Origin: an uncultured Coriobacteriaceae bacterium | GTDB lineage: Bacteria; Actinomycetota; Coriobacteriia; Coriobacteriales; Coriobacteriaceae | Assembly (NCBI GenBank): GCA_949287085.1 | Contig: CASEER010000013.1 | Coordinates: forward strand, 1 to 64,000 | DNA length: 64,000 nt | Direction: 5' to 3' | In this document: positions 1 to 9,753 of the stretch, in pieces | Layout of the letters: each line of letters starts with the position of its first letter | Position numbering within the stretch: position 1 is the stretch's first letter | Notes under the pieces: generated by a model | Told to the model about the DNA's origin: nothing | What the model saw: only the letters and a program-made list of their open reading frames with translations | Databases searched by the model: none | Program-made: the position numbers and the translations under genes

Positions 1-96
1 CGCGCCTCCGGGGACGCTGGGGCCGCGTTCTATGCCGCATGACACGCGAAGCGCACGCCCGAAGCGTCTTCTCGTGCCAAACGGCATAGAAATCCA

Positions 97-152
97 CCGC
101 ACACGCATCCGCCGCACACGCATCCGCCGCACACGCATCCGCCGCACACGCA
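97..152. repeat. 15-bp tandem repeat, about 3.7 copies
   Basis: The unit CCGCACACGCATCCG repeats head to tail from 97 and breaks off after 152. It lies just beyond the terminator hairpin of the PTS gene. No gene is visible from 1 to 266 apart from this repeat and that hairpin. Confidence 0.85.
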
Positions 153-186
153 AAAGCGGGACGGAGACCGCGTGGCCTCCGTCCCG
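152..186 (-). terminator. Rho-independent terminator of the PTS gene
   Basis: A perfect 10-bp stem (157-166 pairs with 177-186) encloses a 10-base loop. On the minus strand it is followed by CTTTT. It lies 80 bases past the PTS stop codon. Confidence 0.8.
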
Positions 187-266
187 TCTGCTTGAGAGCT
201 GCGTATCGTTTGGCGTGAGCGTGCAAGCTGGTACGAGCTTACGAGCTGGAACGAGTGTGCGAGCGC

Positions 267-1646
267 TTACGCCAGCTCGTCGTCGCGGCCGGTGAAGATG
301 AAGCCGAGCACCGCGCCCACGACCGTCGCGATGGCCATGCCGATCATGGCGAACGCAAAGTTCATGACGTCCTGGCTCACGAAGGCCGGGAAGGTGGTCA
401 CCGAGCCGAACACGAAGGCCGTGCAGACCACGTGGGTGAGGCCGCAGAACGCGCCGCCCGCAGCGCCCGCGATGATCTGGGCGCCCCAGAGCTTCTTGTT
501 CTTCACGAGCATGCCAAAGAGCGTGGGCTCGATGATGGCGGAGAGCGCGATGGTCACGACGCCGGAAGCCGCGAAGCTCTTGAGCTTCTGGTTGCGGGCC
601 TTGAGGAAGACGCCGATGGCCACGCCGATGACGCCAAAGTTGCACGCAAAGGTGAAGGGGCAGATGAAGTCGAAGCCGTTCTGGGCAATGTTGTTGATCA
701 TGATGGGGTTCACGGCCCAGTGGATGCCCATGGAGACGAGCACCGACCAGCCGCCGCCCACGAGGATGCCCGCGAGCACTGAGCTCTTATCGATGAGCCA
801 GTTGACCACAAACGCAACGCCCTCGCCCGCATACACGCCGATGGGGCCAATGATCATCATCGTCAGCGGAACCATGATGATGAGGGACACAGCGGGCAGA
901 ACCACGAGCTTGAGGGTCTCGGGGATCTTATCGTCGAGGAACTTGTAGAGGAACGAGTACGCCCATACCGCCAAGATGGCCGGAACCACCGTGGAGTTGT
1001 AGTTCATGAGCACGACGGGAATGCCAAAGAAATCGGTGGTTGCGCCGTTGCCGATCTCGCCCATGAGGTTGATGAAATCAGGGTAGAGCAGGCACGCGCC
1101 GATGAGTGCCGAGAGGTACGGGCTTGCACCGAAGCGCTTGCCGGCCGAGAACGCCAGCAGCACCGGCAGGAAGTAGAACACGCTCATCGAGAGGGTATAC
1201 CAGATGACGTACGTTCCGGAACCCTCGGCGATCACGCCAAGCTGCGTGAGCAGGATGAGGATGCCGCGCAGGATACCGGAGCCGGCCATGGCCGGGAGGA
1301 GCGGGGCAAAGATGCCCGAGACGGCACCGAAGATCTTGCTGATCACGCCTTCGTCGCTGCCACCGCTCTCGGCAACGACCTCGGTAGCAGAGCCCTGAAC
1401 GAGCGGCACGAACTTCTCGTAGAGCTTGGGCACCTCGGTGCCAATGAGAATCTGGTACTGGCCGGCGGAGCTGACGGTGTTAATGACGCCGTCGACCTCC
1501 TTGACGGCAGCGTCGTCGCACGCCTCGTTGCTCTTGAGGTTAAGGCGCAGGCGCGTGGCGCAGTGCGTCATGCCCGAGATGTTCTCCGGGCCGCCCACGG
1601 CATCGAGAATGCCACGAGCAGTTGCATCCCAATCGCGTTTTGCCAT
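267..1646 (-). CDS. PTS sugar transporter, fused EIIB-EIIC, glucose/beta-glucoside superfamily
   Basis: Membrane permease of a sugar phosphotransferase system: it takes up a sugar and phosphorylates it during entry. The first ~80 residues form the EIIB domain, with the phosphorylated cysteine in the motif MTHCATRLR. From about residue 105 to 450 there is a multi-span EIIC domain. At 459 residues it has no EIIA domain, so it must receive phosphate from a separate EIIA. The ATG at 1646 has GGAAGGAAG just upstream. The isomerase-like gene lies upstream on the same strand, 288 bases away, so co-transcription is likely. The sugar cannot be named from sequence alone. Confidence 0.9.
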   Translation of the reverse strand: MAKRDWDATARGILDAVGGPENISGMTHCATRLRLNLKSNEACDDAAVKEVDGVINTVSSAGQYQILIGTEVPKLYEKFVPLVQGSATEVVAESGGSDEGVISKIFGAVSGIFAPLLPAMAGSGILRGILILLTQLGVIAEGSGTYVIWYTLSMSVFYFLPVLLAFSAGKRFGASPYLSALIGACLLYPDFINLMGEIGNGATTDFFGIPVVLMNYNSTVVPAILAVWAYSFLYKFLDDKIPETLKLVVLPAVSLIIMVPLTMMIIGPIGVYAGEGVAFVVNWLIDKSSVLAGILVGGGWSVLVSMGIHWAVNPIMINNIAQNGFDFICPFTFACNFGVIGVAIGVFLKARNQKLKSFAASGVVTIALSAIIEPTLFGMLVKNKKLWGAQIIAGAAGGAFCGLTHVVCTAFVFGSVTTFPAFVSQDVMNFAFAMIGMAIATVVGAVLGFIFTGRDDELA

Positions 1647-1934
1647 AAGGGCTTCCTTCCTTTCTTGCCGTGACCGAGCACCCCAGGCACTCGGCCCCCT
1701 TTATTCCACGCGCCATCTGCAAGAGTTGAGAGCGCATGGGCCACGGGGTCGGACAGGCGATTCCGGCCCCAATCAAAGCCAAATCAGTACGGGTTCATTG
1801 ATGGGTTACTGGGTTGTGTAGCGGTTACAGCTGGTGAGCGCGCCAGCGCGCAGGCTTATCGCGGCGAGCTTGCGGGCTCTTGGTAGCAAGCGAGCCGCTG
1901 ACAACCGGCGAGGCGCTGTGACACCGCTGCGGCG

Positions 1935-2873
1935 CTACTCCGTACAGGCGCCCAGGAGGCGTCTCATGAGCGCGGCGGCCTCGGTGCCGCTGTTGGCGTC
2001 AATCACGCGCTGGACCTCGTCGAGACCCACGGTGTCAAGTGCGCGGTCGAGCATGCTGATCATGGCGATGTTTTGCGCGCACTCCTCTTCCGCGTCCTCG
2101 ATGACGGGGAACGTGTCGAAGTAGATAGCGCTGTCGTACTGGTGCTTCTTGAGGTAGTAGAGGAACTCGAGCGTCTTCATGGGCGACGCCGTGCCGATCA
2201 TGAGGCCGTCGTCAAAGCGGCCGTAGCCGTCGTTCAGATGCACGCCAAAGAGCTTGCCGCGGGCGCCAAAGATGTCGCAGGCCATGGCCGGGTTCTCGTG
2301 CTTCATGAGCATATGGCAGTAGTCGAGCGTGACGCCTAGGTTAGGGCGGTCGACCTCGGCGAGCATCATACCGGCGATGCCCATGCTGTCGATGAACGCG
2401 TAGGCGCGCTCCTCGTACGGCTTGTATTCGATGCTGATCTTGAGGTCAGGCGCGTAGTCGCACACCGTGCGGTAGGCATTAACGAGCTGGTTCCACACGC
2501 GGGTGTAGTCAATCTGGAAGCTATAGTCAAAGCCGTCGTAGCCAAGCCAGATGGTCACGGTGCTGCCACCAACCGCGCGGCAGTAATCGCACGCCTCGCG
2601 GCAGAGCTGCAGGGCCTTATTGGCAATGACGGGATCGGCGTTGCCCAGCTCGCCGTTGATGAAGTCGCCGCGAAAGCGCAGTGCGGTACCGTTGAGCTTA
2701 AGATGATGCGCATCGAGCAGGGCCTTCATGTCCGCAGCCGGCATGGTGCCCACATGCTCAGGGTAGTTGAGGTCAACGTGCGTAAGGCCAACCTCTTCAA
2801 ACTGAGCAAATACTCGGTCAAGGTCTTTGTCGCCGGAACGGAAGTACGAGTTGATGCGAGTGGCGAGCTTCAT
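1935..2873 (-). CDS. sugar phosphate isomerase/epimerase-like TIM-barrel protein
   Basis: A 312-residue protein of the xylose isomerase-like (AP endonuclease family 2) TIM-barrel fold. Likely metal ligands are visible in order: SIEYKP, TLDYCHM, GVHLNDGYG. Such proteins isomerise or epimerise sugars or sugar acids. I start it at the ATG at 2873 because AAGGAG stands eight bases before it; an open frame extends upstream but lacks a ribosome-binding site. It precedes the PTS permease on the same strand, so it probably processes the imported sugar. The exact substrate is unknown. Confidence 0.8.
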   Translation of the reverse strand: MKLATRINSYFRSGDKDLDRVFAQFEEVGLTHVDLNYPEHVGTMPAADMKALLDAHHLKLNGTALRFRGDFINGELGNADPVIANKALQLCREACDYCRAVGGSTVTIWLGYDGFDYSFQIDYTRVWNQLVNAYRTVCDYAPDLKISIEYKPYEERAYAFIDSMGIAGMMLAEVDRPNLGVTLDYCHMLMKHENPAMACDIFGARGKLFGVHLNDGYGRFDDGLMIGTASPMKTLEFLYYLKKHQYDSAIYFDTFPVIEDAEEECAQNIAMISMLDRALDTVGLDEVQRVIDANSGTEAAALMRRLLGACTE

Positions 2874-3059
2874 CCTGAATACTCCTTGCGTCGTGGTCGC
2901 GTGCCCCTGGAGGACGTTGTGTTGCTGCGCGGCGGCGTCACGTCGTAACGAAGCGCTCCAACACGCTCCTGTTACCAAGCCCCTACCGCGATGCAACACT
3001 CAAGGCGCGTGCGACCGTCCCCTCTGGCGAGCACCTCAGCACCCACCGGTTTCTCCTGA

Positions 3060-3240
3060 CGCCGTCCATTATATTTCATTAGTTTCCAGATTACATCAAG
3101 TATTTTTCAGATATTTTCACTGTTTGTCACAGAAGTTCATGTTTAGTAATCATGATATAAGCTTTGACCTGCGTTTTTATTAATAGTGATGAAGGTGGAG
3201 ACATTTGAATAGATTTGCTATAACGTGATAATTAGTGTCA
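3060..3240 (-). promoter_or_regulatory. AT-rich intergenic island with candidate promoter for the isomerase-PTS unit
   Basis: This stretch is sharply richer in A and T than its surroundings. On the minus strand it contains a perfect -10 hexamer TATAAT (3068-3073), but no good -35 at normal spacing; TTGATG is 20 bases away. The 839-base gap from 2874 to 3712 holds this island and the hairpin at 3601-3691. I see no gene in the rest. Confidence 0.4.
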
Positions 3241-3600
3241 AGATATGCCGTCCACCGTCACAAACCGACCGTTCACCCGCATGAAGCGCAACGGCTAGCA
3301 ACCCCGATTCGCAGATTAGCTGCAACCCGTCCCCATCAGTTATGAAGTCTATGCAACAAAGAAATAGCCGCCGGACGCTCCAAAGAGCGTACCAACGACT
3401 AAACATCTTGGCAGTTTTGCTTCAGGCTCCCGCATTTCCAAGACCGTCCCACGCGGCACCGCCGCGCAGCGGCGAGCCACCAGCCCCCCCTTCCCGCCCG
3501 TCAGAGCTCCATGCTCGTAACACGGAGCGATGCTGCGCAGCAGCGAGCTGCCTGAGCCCCTCTCATCCCCTCCACCACCGCCGGCGAGCCGGTAAACGCA

Positions 3601-3691
3601 GGAAGGCCCCGGTTTTCTCCTGAGCGATTCCGCAGCAGGTCGGCGAAAGCCGACCTGCGAGGACCAGCGAAGGAGAAAACCGGGGCCTTCC
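3601..3691. other. conserved two-helix hairpin element, copy 1 (class I)
   Basis: A perfect 20-bp outer helix (3601-3620 with 3672-3691) and a 10-bp inner helix (3635-3644 with 3649-3658) capped by a GAAA tetraloop. Between them lies an asymmetric internal loop: TGAGCGATTCCGCA on one side and GAGGACCAGCGAA on the other. The same loop sequences recur at 13290-13379 with different helix sequences. It starts 21 bases after the rplX stop. It could end transcription of the ribosomal operon, but there is no strong T run after the stem. Confidence 0.85.
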
Positions 3692-3712
3692 GGTGGGAGT
3701 CAACGACTCAGT

Positions 3713-4039
3713 TTAGAACTCGTGGCCGCACTTCTTGCAGACGCGAATCGAGGTCTTGTGACCATCGAGCTCACCCTGCTTGTGACCGACACGAGTCGCA
3801 GCACCGCACTTGGGGCACACGAGCATCGCGTTGGAGGCGTCGAACTTAGCCTCCTGCGACACAATGCCACCCTGCTGGTTCTGCTGGTTGGGGCGCACGG
3901 CCTTCTTGACCACAGCAACACCCTCGACCTTGATCTTGCCCTCGGCGGGGTACGCGCGCAGAACGGTGCCCTGCTTGCCGCGATCCTTGCCGGAGAGAAT
4001 CTTGACGGTGTCGCCCTTCTTGATTTGCATCTTAGGCAT
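3713..4039 (-). CDS. rplX: 50S ribosomal protein L24
   Basis: Large-subunit assembly-initiator protein, 108 residues. It has the KOW motif near the N terminus (IKKGDTVKILSGKDRGKQG) and two CxxC pairs (CPKCG, CKKCG) near the C terminus. The ATG at 4039 starts MPKMQIKKGD; the internal ATG three codons later is possible. It is the last gene of this ribosomal block: the usual followers rplE, rpsN and rpsH are absent and a hairpin element follows instead. Confidence 0.97.
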   Translation of the reverse strand: MPKMQIKKGDTVKILSGKDRGKQGTVLRAYPAEGKIKVEGVAVVKKAVRPNQQNQQGGIVSQEAKFDASNAMLVCPKCGAATRVGHKQGELDGHKTSIRVCKKCGHEF

Positions 4040-4056
4040 GTCTATCTCTCCTTTCC

Positions 4057-4425
4057 TTACAGGGTCTCGGGAGCAAGCGAGACGATCTTCATGTACTTCT
4101 TGTCACGCAGCTCACGCGCCACGGGCCCAAAGATACGGGTGCCCACGGGCGAGCCGTCGTTGTTGATGACGACGCAGGCGTTGTCGTCAAAGCGGATGTA
4201 GGAACCGTCCTTGCGACGGACCTCCTTCACCGTGCGAACGACGACGCACTTGACAACGTCCTTCTTCTTGACGTTGGCGCCGGGCGTGGCCTCCTGGACG
4301 GCAGCCACGATCACGTCACCGATCCCCGCATAACGGCGCTTGGAGCCACCGAGCACCTTGATGCAGCGAACCTTGCGCGCACCGGAGTTATCGGCGACGT
4401 TCAGCATGGTTTGCATTTGAATCAT
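4057..4425 (-). CDS. rplN: 50S ribosomal protein L14
   Basis: Large-subunit protein at the subunit interface, 122 residues, the normal length. It begins [16 protein letters not shown] and contains the family motif [14 protein letters not shown]. It lies 17 bases upstream of rplX in the same operon. The start ATG at 4425 follows a GGAGG-type site. Confidence 0.98.
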   Translation of the reverse strand: MIQMQTMLNVADNSGARKVRCIKVLGGSKRRYAGIGDVIVAAVQEATPGANVKKKDVVKCVVVRTVKEVRRKDGSYIRFDDNACVVINNDGSPVGTRIFGPVARELRDKKYMKIVSLAPETL

Positions 4426-4539
4426 GGTAGTTCCTCCGAACTTAGGCCAGCGAGAGGTGCGCGGGGCCTACCTTCCCCAACCCCAGAGGCCGCGGGCGTA
4501 GCGTCCGCGCACGTCACTGGTGCGAACAATCAAAGCAGC

Positions 4540-4803
4540 CTACTTGGCGCGCTCGATAATCTCCACGAGACGCCAGCGCTTCATCTTGGACAGAGGACGG
4601 GTCTCCATGACGCGAACACGGTCGCCCACGCCGGCAGTGCACTCCTCATCATGCGCATGAAGCTTCTTGGTGGTGGTCATCATCTTGCCGTACTTGGGGT
4701 GGCGCTTGCGCTCCATGGTCTGGACAACGATGGTCTTGTTGCCCGAGATGGAGATGACCGTGCCGGTACGGACCTTACGCGAATTACGCGTGGTATCGCT
4801 CAT
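4540..4803 (-). CDS. rpsQ: 30S ribosomal protein S17
   Basis: Small-subunit protein that binds 16S rRNA during early assembly, 87 residues. The S17 signature is clear ([18 protein letters not shown]). ATG at 4803 with GAGGAGA just upstream. A 114-base gap separates it from rplN, larger than elsewhere in the operon, and contains no recognisable gene. Confidence 0.98.
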   Translation of the reverse strand: MSDTTRNSRKVRTGTVISISGNKTIVVQTMERKRHPKYGKMMTTTKKLHAHDEECTAGVGDRVRVMETRPLSKMKRWRLVEIIERAK

Positions 4804-4819
4804 GTTCTCTCCTCAAGCT

Positions 4820-5035
4820 CTACTCTGCCGCAGCGGACTTCTGGGCCGCGATCTCGCGAGCGCGCTGCTCGGTAAGAACGCGAGCGATGTCCTTCTTCAC
4901 GGTCTTGACGCGGGCGGTGTTATCAAGCTGGCTCGTAGCCATCTGGAAACGAAGGTTGAAGAGCTCGGCTCGACCTTCCTTCAACTTTTCGGCGAGCTGC
5001 TCGTCGGAAAGCGCACGAATCTCTGTGGGCTTCAT
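4820..5035 (-). CDS. rpmC: 50S ribosomal protein L29
   Basis: Large-subunit protein near the exit tunnel, 71 residues, beginning [20 protein letters not shown], a typical L29 coiled hairpin. Its start overlaps the rplP stop by one base, so the two genes are probably translationally coupled. Confidence 0.98.
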   Translation of the reverse strand: MKPTEIRALSDEQLAEKLKEGRAELFNLRFQMATSQLDNTARVKTVKKDIARVLTEQRAREIAAQKSAAAE

Positions 5036-5550
5036 TACTTATCCTCCTCGGCCTCAGCGGCGGCAGCCTCGGGATGCTTCGCAGCCCACTCGGCCTCGCG
5101 CTCTTCCTCGGCCTCGATCTCGGCCTCGGCGCGCTCCTCAGCGTCCTTGGCGATGACGATCTTGGTCTTGATGGGAAGCTTGTGCTGCGCCAGGCGCAGG
5201 GCCTCGCGCGCGACAGGCTCGGTCACGCCGGAAATCTCGAACATAATACGGCCGGGCTTAACAACGGCCACCCACTCCTCGGGGTTACCCTTACCGGAAC
5301 CCATGCGGGTCTCAGCGGGCTTCTTGGTAATGGGCTTGTCGGGGAAGATCGTGATGTACACACGGCCGCCACGCTTCATGTAACGGGTCATGGCAACACG
5401 AGCAGCCTCGATCTGACGGTTGGTAATCCAGTGAGCCTCGAGGGCCTTGATACCATACTCACCAAAATGCAGCTCGGTATTACCCTTGGCCTGGCCCTTC
5501 ATGGAGCCACGCTGCACCTTGCGGTGAAGAACACGCTTAGGGGCAAGCAC
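5035..5550 (-). CDS. rplP: 50S ribosomal protein L16 with acidic C-terminal tail
   Basis: Large-subunit protein near the A site. The L16 core runs to about residue 138 ([15 protein letters not shown] through LPIKTKIV). A tail of some 30 residues rich in Glu and Ala follows, making 171 residues against roughly 135-140 in most bacteria. The start is a GTG at 5550 that overlaps the rpsC stop, preceded by GAGGGG. What the tail does is unknown. Confidence 0.96.
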   Translation of the reverse strand: MLAPKRVLHRKVQRGSMKGQAKGNTELHFGEYGIKALEAHWITNRQIEAARVAMTRYMKRGGRVYITIFPDKPITKKPAETRMGSGKGNPEEWVAVVKPGRIMFEISGVTEPVAREALRLAQHKLPIKTKIVIAKDAEERAEAEIEAEEEREAEWAAKHPEAAAAEAEEDK

Positions 5551-6236
5551 TACTGACCCCTCCTCTCGGAGTTACGACCCGGGTTCGGGACGGGCTGGCC
5601 GGGAAGCTTCTCGCCCAGGTAGATCCAAACCTTGACACCGCAGGAACCCATGGTGGTACGAGCGGTAGCCGTGCCGTAGTCGATCTTGGCACGGAGGGTG
5701 TGCAGCGGCACGCGACCCTCGCGGTACCACTCGCGACGGCCCATCTCGGCACCACCCAAACGACCGGAGCACTGGATACGAATACCCTTGGCGCCAGCCT
5801 TGCGGGCGGACTGAACGGCCTTGCGCATGGCGCGACGGAAGGCAACACGGCCCTCGAGCTGCTCAGCGATGGACTGGGCAACGAGGTTGGCGTCGAGCTC
5901 GGGGCGCTTGATCTCGATGACGTCCACCGAGAGCTCACCCTTTTTGACGCCGGCAACCTTCTCGAGCTCGGTACGAATCTGGTCGATCTCGGAGCCCTTC
6001 TTGCCGATCACGATGCCCGGACGGGCCGTGTAGATGATGACCTTGACCTTGTCACCAGCACGCTCGATCTCCACGCGGGAGACGGCGGCACGACGGAGGC
6101 GCTTGGTCAGGTACTTGCGGAGCTCGAGATCGTTACCGAGGGTCTTGGCGTAGTCCTTGTCGCCAGCGAACCAGCGGGAGCGCCAGTTCTCGGTAATGCC
6201 GAGACGGAAACCGGTGGGGTAGACTTTCTGACCCAT
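5550..6236 (-). CDS. rpsC: 30S ribosomal protein S3
   Basis: Small-subunit protein at the mRNA entry tunnel, 228 residues. It has an N-terminal KH domain with the RNA-binding GxxG ([10 protein letters not shown]) and the S3 C-terminal domain ([13 protein letters not shown]). ATG at 6236, five bases after rplV ends. Confidence 0.98.
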   Translation of the reverse strand: MGQKVYPTGFRLGITENWRSRWFAGDKDYAKTLGNDLELRKYLTKRLRRAAVSRVEIERAGDKVKVIIYTARPGIVIGKKGSEIDQIRTELEKVAGVKKGELSVDVIEIKRPELDANLVAQSIAEQLEGRVAFRRAMRKAVQSARKAGAKGIRIQCSGRLGGAEMGRREWYREGRVPLHTLRAKIDYGTATARTTMGSCGVKVWIYLGEKLPGQPVPNPGRNSERRGQ

Positions 6237-6241
6237 TGTGC

Positions 6242-6613
6242 TTATGCCTCCTTTCGCGGAGCGACGACGATGGTGATGTGGCTCGTGCGCTTCAGGATGC
6301 GAGAAGCGGAGCCCTTGGCGCGAGGACGGATGCGCTTGAGCGTGGGGCCCTCGTCCACATAGGCAGCGGCAACGACCAGGTCGTCGGCGCGCATGCCGTT
6401 GTTGTTCACAGCGTTGGCCACGGCGGAGCGGAGAACCTTCTCCACATCGACCGCCACAGCGCGCTCGCTGAAGTGCAGGATGTCGAAAGCCTGAGCGACA
6501 GACTTGCGACGGATGAGATCGACCACGAGGCGAGCCTTGTACGGCGAGACGCGCACGAACTTGGCGACGGCGCGAACCTCGCGGGTCTCGGTATCGGTAG
6601 CTTTAGTTGCCAT
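6242..6613 (-). CDS. rplV: 50S ribosomal protein L22
   Basis: Large-subunit protein lining the nascent-peptide tunnel, 123 residues. The conserved [14 protein letters not shown] and the C-terminal loop [18 protein letters not shown] are present. It sits between rpsS and rpsC with short spacers. Confidence 0.98.
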   Translation of the reverse strand: MATKATDTETREVRAVAKFVRVSPYKARLVVDLIRRKSVAQAFDILHFSERAVAVDVEKVLRSAVANAVNNNGMRADDLVVAAAYVDEGPTLKRIRPRAKGSASRILKRTSHITIVVAPRKEA

Positions 6614-6627
6614 TTACGTGAAACCCC

Positions 6628-6888
6628 CTACTTGGCCTTGTGACCGCGGAACGTACGGGTGGGCGCAAACTCGCCGAGCTTGTGACCGACCATGGACTCG
6701 GTAACGTACACGGGCACATGCTTGCGGCCGTCGTGCACGGCGATGGTATGGCCAACCATCTCGGGGAAGATGGTGGACGCGCGGGACCAGGTCTTCACAA
6801 CGTCCTTCTTGCCAGCCTCGTTCATCGCGACGATACGCGAGAGCAGGCGAGCTTCCACGAACGGCCCTTTTTTGAGACTTCTGCTCAT
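6628..6888 (-). CDS. rpsS: 30S ribosomal protein S19
   Basis: Small-subunit head protein, 86 residues, opening [16 protein letters not shown] and ending in the basic tail [10 protein letters not shown]. Normal length and normal position between rplB and rplV. Confidence 0.98.
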   Translation of the reverse strand: MSRSLKKGPFVEARLLSRIVAMNEAGKKDVVKTWSRASTIFPEMVGHTIAVHDGRKHVPVYVTESMVGHKLGEFAPTRTFRGHKAK

Positions 6889-6918
6889 AGGTGCTTAACT
6901 CCTTCTCGGTATCTTCGG

Positions 6919-7749
<831 letters not shown>

Positions 7750-7874
7750 TACAAATCCCTTTCGTCTCTTTCCGTTGGCCAGCACATCAGGGATGCGGAG
7801 CGCGCGGCTCCTGTGGGTGTGCTGACACCGGATTACCACGGTACCGGGCGACTCCATCTTAGAGCCCCCGATAC

Positions 7875-7896
7875 GCTTACCGCCGAGGCGGTAAGC
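7875..7896 (-). other. short hairpin between rplW and rplB
   Basis: GCTTACCGCC and GGCGGTAAGC form a perfect inverted repeat with almost no loop, inside the only long gap within the rplC-rplX block. There is no T run, so it is probably a processing or stability hairpin. Confidence 0.5.
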
Positions 7897-7911
7897 TCAC
7901 GGGCGCAGGCA

Positions 7912-8199
7912 TTAGGCCTGGTTGCCGTAGATCTCGATCGAGTCGCCCTCGGCGAGCGTGACGATGGCCTTCTTCCACTGACGGGTCTTGCCAGCCACAT
8001 AGCGCACGCGCTTGGTCTTGGGCTTCACGTTGATGGTGTTCACCGCGGTGACCTTGACGTTGAAGATCTCCTCGATGGCATCCTTGATCTGGTACTTGTT
8101 CGCGTCGCGAGCAACCTCGAACGTGTACTTGTTCTCCTCCATGAGGTCGAAGGAGCGCTCGGACACAATCGGGCGAATGATGATCTCGTGGGCGGTCAT
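7912..8199 (-). CDS. rplW: 50S ribosomal protein L23
   Basis: Large-subunit protein at the tunnel exit, the docking site for trigger factor and SRP. 95 residues; motifs IIIRPIVSERSFDLME and NVKPKTKRVRYVAGKT are typical. The start ATG at 8199 directly abuts the rplD stop. Confidence 0.97.
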   Translation of the reverse strand: MTAHEIIIRPIVSERSFDLMEENKYTFEVARDANKYQIKDAIEEIFNVKVTAVNTINVKPKTKRVRYVAGKTRQWKKAIVTLAEGDSIEIYGNQA

Positions 8200-8826
8200 T
8201 TATGCAAGCACCTCCCCGAAGTGAGCGGCAACATCGGCGGGCATCAGCAGGGCGCCGTTGTTGATGAGGTCATAGGTGTTGGCCTCCTGCGGCGTGATGA
8301 TGAACGTCTTGGGGATGTTGCGGAACGACAGGAACGCATTGATGTCATTGTCGCGGACGATGATGGTGAGGCGCTTGCCCTCGAGGCCCAGGGCCTTGAG
8401 CATGGCGACGGCGGCCTTGGTGGACGGCTTCTCGAAACCGTAGTCGTCCACGAGCACGAGCTCGTTGTCGCGCACCTTGGCGGAAAGCGCGGAGCGCATG
8501 GCAAGCTTGACCTCTTTGTTGTTCATGCGCTTGGTGTACAGGCGCGGCTTGGGGCCGTGGATGACGCCACCGTGACGCCACTGGCCGGCGCGGATGGAGC
8601 CCTGGCGGGCACGACCGGTGCCCTTCTGACGCCACGGCTTGGCACCGCCGCCGGAGACGTCGGAACGGCCCTTGGTGGACTGGGTGCCGGAGCGCCAGCA
8701 AGCCATCTGGCACTTCACGATGTGGTGCATGACGTGGGTGTTCGGCTCAATGCCGTACACCTCGGCTGCGAGCTCGGTCTCGTTGACCGTCTTGCCCTCG
8801 CTGTTCTTTACTTCAAACTTAGACAT
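8200..8826 (-). CDS. rplD: 50S ribosomal protein L4
   Basis: Large-subunit protein, 208 residues, with the tunnel-reaching loop (GGGAKPWRQKGTGRARQGS). In many bacteria L4 represses the S10 operon. Here rplC-rplX is cut off from rpsJ, so any such control would act on this shortened unit. ATG at 8826 follows GGAGAACACCTC. Confidence 0.97.
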   Translation of the reverse strand: MSKFEVKNSEGKTVNETELAAEVYGIEPNTHVMHHIVKCQMACWRSGTQSTKGRSDVSGGGAKPWRQKGTGRARQGSIRAGQWRHGGVIHGPKPRLYTKRMNNKEVKLAMRSALSAKVRDNELVLVDDYGFEKPSTKAAVAMLKALGLEGKRLTIIVRDNDINAFLSFRNIPKTFIITPQEANTYDLINNGALLMPADVAAHFGEVLA

Positions 8827-8870
8827 GAGGTGTTCTCCTTGGTATGACGTGGCTTATCGGTTGGCAGCGA

Positions 8871-9491
8871 TTACGCCATACGGATGGCGACCAGGCCGTT
8901 CTTGGCGCCGGGGACGGCACCCTTCACGAGCATGAGGTTCTGGTCGGCATCAACGCGGACAACGGTCAGGTTCTTGACGGTCACGCGCTCATTGCCCATG
9001 TGACCGGCCATCTTGACGCCCTTGAGGACGCGCGCCGGGTAAGCGCACTGACCGATGGAGCCCGGGTGACGCTTGAAGTGGGAACCGTGCGTCATAGGAC
9101 CGCGGCGCTGACCCCAGCGCTTGATGCGACCCTGGAAGCCCTTGCCCTTGGAGGTGCCGATGACGTCGACCTTGGCGACATCAGCAAAATCGGCGACGGT
9201 GACGACCTCGCCGACCTGGTGCTCCTCGCCCGGCTCGGTGCGGACCTCGCGCAGGTAGCGCACGGGCTCGACGCCGGCCTTGGCAAAGTGACCAGCCATG
9301 GGCTTGTTCACGTTCTTAGCCTTGATGTCTCCGAAGCCGATCTGCACGGCATCGTAGCCATCGGTCGCCTGAGTTTTAACCTGCGAGACGGCGCAGGGGC
9401 CAGCCTGGATGACCGTGACGGGCACGACGTTATCGTCGTCGTCCCACACCTGGGTCATGCCGATCTTGCGGCCAAGAATCATCTTGATCAT
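8871..9491 (-). CDS. rplC: 50S ribosomal protein L3
   Basis: Large-subunit assembly-initiator protein, 206 residues. Motifs [10 protein letters not shown] and [10 protein letters not shown] are clear. I start at the ATG at 9491 ([11 protein letters not shown]), preceded by a weak AGGAT. It is the first gene of this block. In most bacteria rpsJ precedes it directly, but here about 3.9 kb of unrelated DNA intervenes. Confidence 0.97.
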   Translation of the reverse strand: MIKMILGRKIGMTQVWDDDDNVVPVTVIQAGPCAVSQVKTQATDGYDAVQIGFGDIKAKNVNKPMAGHFAKAGVEPVRYLREVRTEPGEEHQVGEVVTVADFADVAKVDVIGTSKGKGFQGRIKRWGQRRGPMTHGSHFKRHPGSIGQCAYPARVLKGVKMAGHMGNERVTVKNLTVVRVDADQNLMLVKGAVPGAKNGLVAIRMA

Positions 9492-9672
9492 GAATGATCC
9501 TAACCCTCTGTGGTCTTGGGACCATGCAAGCGCCCCGTGCGCTCGCCCCCAGCGGACCACTTCCGACAGATGTGCCGCCGGTTTGAGTTCCATCCCGTTC
9601 ACGAGACCGTGCAACCCATATTTGGTCCACACCGGCGAGACAGAATCCTCCCCATAAAGGCACAGCTTCAGT

Positions 9673-9678
9673 AGTATA
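9673..9678 (-). promoter_or_regulatory. candidate -10 box for the rplC-rplX operon
   Basis: TATACT on the minus strand, about 180 bases before rplC. No clear -35 is seen at 17 bases. Because rpsJ is separated, this block needs its own promoter and this is the best candidate in the 262-base gap. Confidence 0.4.
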
Positions 9679-9753
9679 CACGGGGGCGGGCGTATCCCTT
9701 AGCTTCCATAAAGTCTTCACGCGGTGCGCGGTCCCTGCGGGCCGCCGAGGGGG

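Noticed and set aside
97-152. CRISPR-like array
   Set aside because: The 15-base units are directly adjacent with no spacers. It is a simple tandem repeat.
3218-3406. A 62-codon minus-strand frame in the gap before rplX
   Set aside because: No ribosome-binding site, no recognisable domain, and it spans the AT-rich to GC-rich transition.
3601-3691. Plain intrinsic terminator for the rplC-rplX operon
   Set aside because: The stem is strong, but no T run follows on either strand and the loop conservation is unexplained by that role. A terminator function is still possible.
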